In this document: positions 59,270 through 64,000 of the stretch, in pieces
Numbering within the stretch: position 1 is the stretch's first letter
Layout of the letters: each line of letters begins with the position of its first letter
DNA from: an uncultured Bacillaceae bacterium
GTDB taxonomy: Bacteria; Bacillota; Bacilli; Bacillales; Cytobacillaceae
Direction of reading: 5' to 3'
DNA length: 64,000 nt
Assembly (NCBI GenBank): GCA_937995745.1
Contig: CALKIU010000131.1
Location: 7,863 to 71,862, forward strand
The notes under the pieces: model-generated
Database searches by the model: none
What the model was told of the DNA's origin: nothing
What the model saw: the letters and a program-made list of their open reading frames with translations, nothing else
Program-made: the position numbers and the translations under genes

Positions 59270-62159
59270 TTATAATCCGCATTTCAGTTGGGCGCCGCAA
59301 TTGGTGCAAGTATTGCACCCGCCGATTTCTTCCACTTTGCCTTTGCGGCAAACGGGGCAAATATTCCCCACTTCATTGCCAATGGTCACATCCGTTGACC
59401 GCAAATCAGCGATCGTATCAACGAGCACGACACGTTGTTTATGGGATTTTGTCCCGGAGACTTTTGTCTCTTTGTCCTCCTGATGATTTTCCTCTGCCTT
59501 TAAAGTCAAAACCTGCGCATCCCTCGAACCGTCCACATACACGGTTCCGCCTTTCGCTCCTCCCCGGTAGAGACGTTCATATACCTTTTCCACCTGTTCA
59601 ACGGTATACCCTTTTGGGGCGTTCACCGTCTTGCTGATCGAACTGTCGACCCAGCGTTGAATAATGCATTGAACATCAGCATGCTCTTCAGGAGTTAAAT
59701 CCATGGCCGTAACAAACCAATCGGGAAGATTGTCAGGAGAAACGTGCGGATTCTTCTCCAAATACTCTTGGACGATATCGGCCTTGACTTCGAGAAATTT
59801 GCCCAGTCTGCCGCTTCTGTAATAAGTGAACGAAAAATAAGGTTCCAATCCGGTTGAAACGCCGACCATTGTACCTGTGCTCACGATTGTTACTCTCTGT
59901 TTTCACAGAGGGCGGGGCTTTTATACCCGCTCCATATGTCGCCATATGGGTCAGACTATATCTTCAACCACCCGGCAATTTTTGAGAAAATGATGCGTCC
60001 GTTCCGGATGGTTGCCCGGCGTATAGTCGTTGAGGGGTCAGCCACGACTTCCCTGCGGATTGTCTGGTAGGTTAGAAAACCAACACTTTTGCATTTTTAC
60101 CCTTTATTGGCTGGCAAGGCCGGGTAGCAAAAGATACGCCAGAGTTCCCCGCATACAGCCGGGTTTACGCTGCATTTTTACAAATGCAGGGGGCAACTTC
60201 CTTACCCGTAGGTGCAACGGTCAGCAAATGGGAATTGCGAATTCCGTATTTTAGAATGTCTTCCCTGATATCATCGGGCATTCTCTTCATATAGCCCGTA
60301 TTGATGAACGCTTTCCGCAAGCGCATCGTTTCTTCTTCAGTTTCACCGATTAGAAACGGAAAACTGCCTTTTTCTTTCGCCAATTCGATGGAAGCACGGT
60401 AGGCCGTTGTCGCGATTGTTTCAAAAACTTTGTCGACGAGTTTATTTCCTTCTTCAGAGCCGTATCTTTTTTCGCAATAAATGAGCATATCGTGAAGTCC
60501 CATCACGCCAAGGCCGATCCGTCTCTCACCGAAAGCCTGCTTTTTGTTTTCCTCAAGGAAATACGGTGTCGCATCAATGACGTTGTCTTGAAGACGCACG
60601 CCGACTCTGACCGTTTTCTTCAGCTTTTCAAAGTCGACCTGCTTTTTCTCTTTGTCGACCATATTGGCCAAATTGACGGCCGCCAGATTGCAAACTGAAT
60701 AGGGCGCCAGCGGCTGCTCTCCGCACGGATTGGTCGCCACCACTTTTTGGCCGTACGCCCTGGCATTGGTCATCTCGTTGGCATTGTCAATGAAGAAGAT
60801 TCCGGGCTCCGCCGAATAAGTGGCGCAAATATTGATTAAATTCCACAACTCCCGGGCTTTGATTTTTCTGTATACGCGCACCCGGTAGCCCATTTTTTCC
60901 CACTCGCGGACATCTCCGACTTTATGCCATTGTTCATTGTAAATTTTCATCTCTTTCGCATTGTACCGTTCCACATCAGGGAAACGGAGTTCATAATAAT
61001 CGTCTTTTTCAACAGCCTCCATGAACTCTTTCGTCAGGCAAACGGAAATATTCGCTCCCGTAAGAAAATCAGGATTATGAACCGAATAAGTGCCGCCTTC
61101 TCTTAATTTTTCTTCCGCTTCAGCAAAAATTTCTTCGTCAAATCCTCCGTAACCAGGGATGTTCCGATAATTGAGAATGCCTTGATACATTCGCTTTTCC
61201 AGTTCGGTAAGCGGGGTGAATTTCAGTTTTTCGTGCGCAAGCCTTTTAATTTCTTCATCATTGGATGTTTCGATGAGATAACGGAGAATCCGCGGGTTTT
61301 GCATTTTGGAAATAATAAATTCAATGATATCCGGATGCCAATCCGCCAGCATGATCATTTGCGCCCCCCGGCGCGAACCGCCTTGTTCAACCAAATGGGT
61401 CAACTTGGCTATATCATCAAGCCAGGACACGGAACCGGATGACTTCCCGTTTACGCCCCGGGCCAATGTATTGCGCGGACGCAAAGTAGAACCGTTCGTT
61501 CCCACGCCGCCGCCGCGGCTCATGATCTCCATCACTTTCTTGCGGTGTTCGGAAATCCCTTCGCGGGAATCATGGACAAAGGGCATAACGTAGCAGTTAA
61601 AATATGTAACTTCCGTGTCGGCACCTGCTCCGTATAATACCCGTCCAGCGGGAACAAAATTTAAACTGACCAATTCTTGATAAAACTTCTCGAACCATTC
61701 CTTCTTTTTCTCGGGTGTTTTCTCTACTGCTGCCAAGCCTGTCGCGTTGCGTTTTGCAATTTGTTCATAAAATATTTCCAGCGGCTTTTCTATAACATCC
61801 AATGAGCGGACGATTACCCCGGTCTTTCTTTCTTCCGGATCATCGAGAACATGTCTATACTCGTCTTCAACGAGAACTTGGGCCGTTTTGCTTTCCCAGT
61901 CGATGTTCAAAACATATCCAAGTCCCCTGGCGGGAAACTTCGGATCTTCCTTTATTGTCAAAACCACGAAATCGCCGTTTGTCAATGTAACCTTTTCCGT
62001 ATCTTTAAATGAATATCTGTCAAGCATCACCAGTCGGGAAACGCCTTTATGGGTAATCTTCATGTCCGGGGTGATCGGATGAACTTGAGGGAATAAACGG
62101 ATATCCCTGTTCAACCGCTCAATGTCAATCTTCATCTTTTTCTTTGACGCAACAGACAT
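59270..62159 (-). CDS. nrdJ: Class II (adenosylcobalamin-dependent) ribonucleoside-diphosphate reductase, interrupted by a group I intron
   Basis: Makes deoxyribonucleotides using B12 instead of a tyrosyl radical, so it works with or without oxygen. Two exons, 62159-60204 and 59881-59270, join in frame to 855 residues (the codon sequence across the join reads VAPTG-STGTMVG, the conserved RNR phosphate loop). Visible motifs: NFVPAGRVLYGAG, RGGGVGTNGSTLRP, the catalytic loop NPCGEQPL and the C-terminal zinc ribbon CPVC...CNTCTNCG. ATG 62159 follows AAGGAG at 8 nt; GTG 62165 is too close. Unspliced mRNA would stop 11 codons into the intron. NrdR boxes control the promoter. Confidence 0.95.
59882..60203 (-). 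ncRNA. Group I self-splicing intron in nrdJ (ORF-less, 322 nt)
   Basis: P1: exon GGGU (60207-60204) pairs with GCCC (60194-60191), giving the required U-G pair at the 5' splice site. P2: CTGCATTT / AAATGCAG (60189-60170). P7: GACTATA (60028-60022) with TATAGTC (59960-59954), inside the usual TCAACGACTATA and AAGATATAGTC core blocks; the P4 block AATCCGCAGGGAAG is at 60061-60048. P8: CAACCATCCGG (60014-60004) with CCGGGTGGTTG. P9: CCATATG-GCGA-CATATGG. P9.2: CTCTGT-GAAA-ACAGAG. The last base, 59882, is G. No room for a homing endonuclease. Confidence 0.93.
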
Positions 62160-62277
62160 ATGCACAACTCCTTTTTTTCCTGTTCATTTTCCGTGACTGT
62201 ATTGTTATAATAGATTTGCTGTGTCTTCGGGACAAAGATGTATTTGCTTATATAAAGTTAACATACAAGCCGGTTAA

Positions 62278-62293
62278 AATCAATATATTGTGT
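62278..62293 (-). promoter_or_regulatory. NrdR box 1 (overlaps the nrdJ -10)
   Basis: AATCAATATATTGTGT, matching the ACACWATATATWGTGT-type NrdR palindrome; contains the -10 TATATT. Confidence 0.7.
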
Positions 62294-62310
62294 CCTGACT
62301 TTTTTATAAA
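62282..62310 (-). promoter_or_regulatory. Probable nrdJ promoter
   Basis: TTTATA (62310-62305), 17-nt spacer, TATATT (62287-62282) on the minus strand. The -10 sits inside NrdR box 1 and the -35 abuts box 2. Confidence 0.5.
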
Positions 62311-62325
62311 CACAATATATTGTGG
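62310..62325 (-). promoter_or_regulatory. NrdR box 2
   Basis: ACACAATATATTGTGG, 32 bp centre to centre from box 1 (three helical turns), the spacing typical of NrdR sites. Confidence 0.75.
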
Positions 62326-62424
62326 TTAAGGCTATAGCTGCATTTTCCACGCAAATCTATGAAATAACAATAAAAACGTTGCCTTTTCCCCCTTGTTTCT
62401 ACTTGAAAAAATCTTCCTTTAACG

Positions 62425-62457
62425 GCAAAAAAATCAGCGTCTAACGCTGATTAAAAA
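62425..62457 (-). terminator. Terminator after lipM
   Basis: Arms AATCAGCGT (62432-62440) and ACGCTGATT (62444-62452), CTA loop, then TTTTTTT on the minus strand. Confidence 0.85.
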
Positions 62458-62459
62458 AG

Positions 62460-63290
62460 TCACCGCATGAAATTCCACTCATCGGTTGCATATTTTTCTC
62501 TCGCCAGTTGTTCCGTATAGCGCATTTGTTCACCGCTGAGCTCATAAGGCTCCAACCTGACTTGAAGCGCCTCCTCAAACCCTTTCCGAAAAGCATCCTT
62601 CACTTCGTTCATGCCAATTTTTCTGCGGCTGAGATCATTGATCGCCACCGCTTTGTCCCTGAACGATTTCATCAACCTTTCTCTCACGTGTTCGCCCGGA
62701 AATTTAAAAAGACTGAAAAGCTTTTCTTCATCCAAATTAAGCAAAATCGAACCGTGCTGCAAGATCACTTGCTTTTGCCTCGTCTGCGCACTGCCGGCGA
62801 TTTTTTTTCCTTCCACAACAAGTTCATACCAGCTTGGAGCATCGAAACAAACGGCGGACCGGGGATTTTTTAAAACATTTTTTTCTTCCTCCGTTTTCGG
62901 CACGGAAAAGGATGCATCAAAACCAAGTTTTTGAAATCCCCTGAGAAGGCCCTCGGAAATGACCCGGTAAGCGCCGGTCACCGATTGCGGCATTGATGGA
63001 TGTTTTTCGGAAACGACGACGCTGTATGTCAGTTCATCCTCGTGAAGGACCGCCCTCCCTCCCGTCGGCCGACGGACAAAGCCGAGCCCCAATGCTTGGA
63101 CTTGCGTCAGATTGATCTCTTTTTCGGCTTTTTGAAAATAACCGATGGACAAGGTCGGCGGATTCCATTCGTAAAATCTGACCACCGGCGGTATTTTGCC
63201 TTCCCCGTGCCAGTCAAGCAAGGCTTCGTCAAGGGCCATGTTAAAAGCGGGCGGGCATTTGCCCGAATCAATAAATAACCAAGTTTCCAC
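62460..63290 (-). CDS. lipM: Octanoyltransferase LipM
   Basis: Transfers octanoate from acyl carrier protein to GcvH in lipoate synthesis. 276 residues, lipoate-ligase fold. RRPTGGRAVLHEDELTYSV near 73-91 is the acyl-binding loop, the catalytic cysteine is in SAVCFDAPSWYE (Cys148) and the lysine motif VEGKKIAGSAQTRQ follows. GTG 63290 (METWLFIDSG) was preferred over ATG 63299 because AGGGG is 9 nt from the former and adjacent to the latter. Lipoate made here is needed by BkdB. Confidence 0.94.
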   Translation of the reverse strand: METWLFIDSGKCPPAFNMALDEALLDWHGEGKIPPVVRFYEWNPPTLSIGYFQKAEKEINLTQVQALGLGFVRRPTGGRAVLHEDELTYSVVVSEKHPSMPQSVTGAYRVISEGLLRGFQKLGFDASFSVPKTEEEKNVLKNPRSAVCFDAPSWYELVVEGKKIAGSAQTRQKQVILQHGSILLNLDEEKLFSLFKFPGEHVRERLMKSFRDKAVAINDLSRRKIGMNEVKDAFRKGFEEALQVRLEPYELSGEQMRYTEQLAREKYATDEWNFMR

Positions 63291-63425
63291 TGCAACCATC
63301 CCCTTTATTGTTTTGTCCAGTTTACCATACTATCATAAAGAAACTGGAAAAATAAAGAAAACATCATGTTTAAACGAAAAAAATGCGGAAATTGCATAAA
63401 CGATTATAATTTTGTCGGGATTTCC

Positions 63426-63455
63426 TTTACTCTCGCGGTGAAAAATCTATATAAT
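63426..63455 (+). promoter_or_regulatory. Sigma-A promoter of yqhL
   Basis: TTTACT (63426-63431), 18-nt spacer, TATAAT (63450-63455); start codon 35 nt later. Confidence 0.5.
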
Positions 63456-63490
63456 ATTAGTTGCACAAGGTGTGTGGAAGGAGTAATACT

Positions 63491-63874
63491 ATGGATTTTC
63501 TATTATTTTTCCTGGCATTGGCCGCAGGTATCGGCGCCTATTTTCTTGTCAATTGGATCTTGACGAAAAGGGCCGCAAAAGAACTTACACAGGAAGAATT
63601 CACGGAAGGGTTCCGCAAAGCGCAGTTGATCGATGTCCGCGAACCGGATGAATATAATTCGGGACATATTTTGGGGGCGCGAAATATTCCTCTTTCACAG
63701 TTGAAAATGCGCTTAACGGAAATACGCAAAGACAAGCCGGTCTATCTTTACTGCACAAATGCCATGCGGAGCGGCCGCGCCGCAAGAATTCTCCGCCGCA
63801 ACGGGTATAAAGAGCTGTATCACCTGAAAGGCGGCTTCAAAACATGGACCGGAAAAATCAAAGTGAAAAAGTAA
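63491..63874 (+). CDS. yqhL: Membrane-anchored rhodanese-like protein YqhL
   Basis: 127 residues: one N-terminal transmembrane helix (FLLFFLALAAGIGAYFLVNW) and a single cytosolic rhodanese domain with LIDVREPDEYNSGHILGARN (46-65) and the active-site cysteine Cys88 in YCTNAMRSGRAA. Probable sulfur carrier or persulfide-handling protein; substrate unknown. GGAAGGAG lies 7 nt before ATG 63491, so the longer frame from 63461 is not used. Confidence 0.9.
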   Translation: MDFLLFFLALAAGIGAYFLVNWILTKRAAKELTQEEFTEGFRKAQLIDVREPDEYNSGHILGARNIPLSQLKMRLTEIRKDKPVYLYCTNAMRSGRAARILRRNGYKELYHLKGGFKTWTGKIKVKK

Positions 63875-63913
63875 ATCTGTGTTCGGAAGATTTGCTGAAA
63901 AAGTCATTTTTAG

Positions 63914-63937
63914 CCCTGCAAAATGTTTGCAGGGTTT
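63914..63937 (+). terminator. Hairpin after yqhL, likely terminator
   Basis: Arms CCCTGCAAA (63914-63922) and TTTGCAGGG (63926-63934) with ATG loop, followed by only TTT before GACATTG. The usual longer T tract is missing close to the intron junction. Confidence 0.55.
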
Positions 63938-63947
63938 GACATTGTCA

Positions 63948-64000
63948 ATCGAGTAGGAGGGAGTGATTAACTCCCGTCCTCTCACACCACCGTACGTACG
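63948..64000 (-). mobile_element. 3' end of a group II intron (continues beyond window)
   Basis: On the minus strand the sequence reads CGTACGTACGGTGGTGTGAG, AGGACGGGAGTTAATCACTC and CCTCCTACTCGAT. The GTACGTACGG piece looks like the 3' strand of domain V, GGGAGTTAATCACTCCC is a domain VI hairpin, and CTACTCGAT is a common 3' terminus of bacterial group II introns. The reverse transcriptase ORF and 5' end would be outside the window. Identification is from memory of such ends. Confidence 0.6.

Larger units (their letters stand above)
62160..62459. other. nrdJ promoter region
   Basis: 300 bases holding the tandem NrdR boxes, the nrdJ promoter and the lipM terminator. No ORF. Confidence 0.65.

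Noticed and set aside
60165..60203. Frameshift or pseudogene as explanation for split nrdJ
   Set aside because: A 322-nt insert with complete group I core, in-frame exact junctions and intact flanks fits an intron far better than gene decay.
1..64000. tRNA, rRNA genes, CRISPR arrays, prophage or insertion sequences other than the introns
   Set aside because: None recognised by eye on either strand.

Overview
The window is chromosomal DNA of an endospore-forming member of the Bacillaceae. The evidence is a Bacillus subtilis-like gene order (yqjQ-proC-namA-rnz-zwf-gnd-polY; spo0A-spoIVB-recN-argR-yqxC-dxs-ispA-xseBA-nusB; yqhY-accCB-spoIIIA operon-efp-papA-yqhR; lipM-yqhL), Firmicutes-type ribosome binding sites with frequent TTG and GTG starts, and sporulation genes with recognisable sigma-H and sigma-E promoters. 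B12-dependent enzymes and a respiratory nitrate reductase fit the thermophilic or facultatively anaerobic Bacillaceae better than B. subtilis itself, but the species cannot be read from the sequence. Comparisons with B. subtilis are from memory.

Layout. 1-7.1 kb: 3' part of narG, then narH-narJ-narI, with the transporter narK convergent. 7.3-20 kb: an SDR, proC, an old yellow enzyme (namA), RNase Z, the oxidative pentose-phosphate pair zwf and gndA, a Y-family polymerase, an M20 peptidase, then yqjD (acyl-CoA carboxyltransferase) and methylmalonyl-CoA epimerase. 20.3 kb: a 30-residue membrane miniprotein resembling Prli42. 20.7-32.2 kb: meaB-mutB-mutA and bcd-lpdV-bkdAA-bkdAB-bkdB. Read together, these give a route from branched-chain amino acids to acyl-CoA, propionyl-CoA, methylmalonyl-CoA and succinyl-CoA. 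32.8-48 kb: yqzF, yqiK, spo0A, spoIVB, recN, argR, yqxC, dxs, ispA, xseB, xseA, nusB, yqhY, accC and accB. 48.6-54 kb: the complete eight-gene spoIIIA operon (AA-AH). 54.5-59.1 kb: efp, papA, yqhR, yqhP and a patatin-like protein. 59.3-62.2 kb: a class II (adenosylcobalamin) ribonucleotide reductase, nrdJ. 62.4-63.9 kb: lipM and yqhL. The last ~50 bases look like the 3' end of a group II intron.

Most notable points: (i) nrdJ is split by a 322-nt ORF-less group I intron whose core helices P1, P2, P7, P8, P9 and P9.2 can all be drawn; (ii) tandem NrdR boxes 32 bp apart overlap the nrdJ promoter; (iii) spoIIIAD and spoIIIAF appear to start at AUU and AUC codons, each correctly spaced from a strong Shine-Dalgarno sequence; (iv) a promoter-to-terminator unit of about 185 nt with no ORF lies between ispA and dxs; (v) a cobalamin-riboswitch-like element with its own terminator lies between yqhY and nusB on the strand that has no gene to control; (vi) several intrinsic terminators overlap stop codons. 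Mutase, RNR and the riboswitch-like element give the window a B12 theme.
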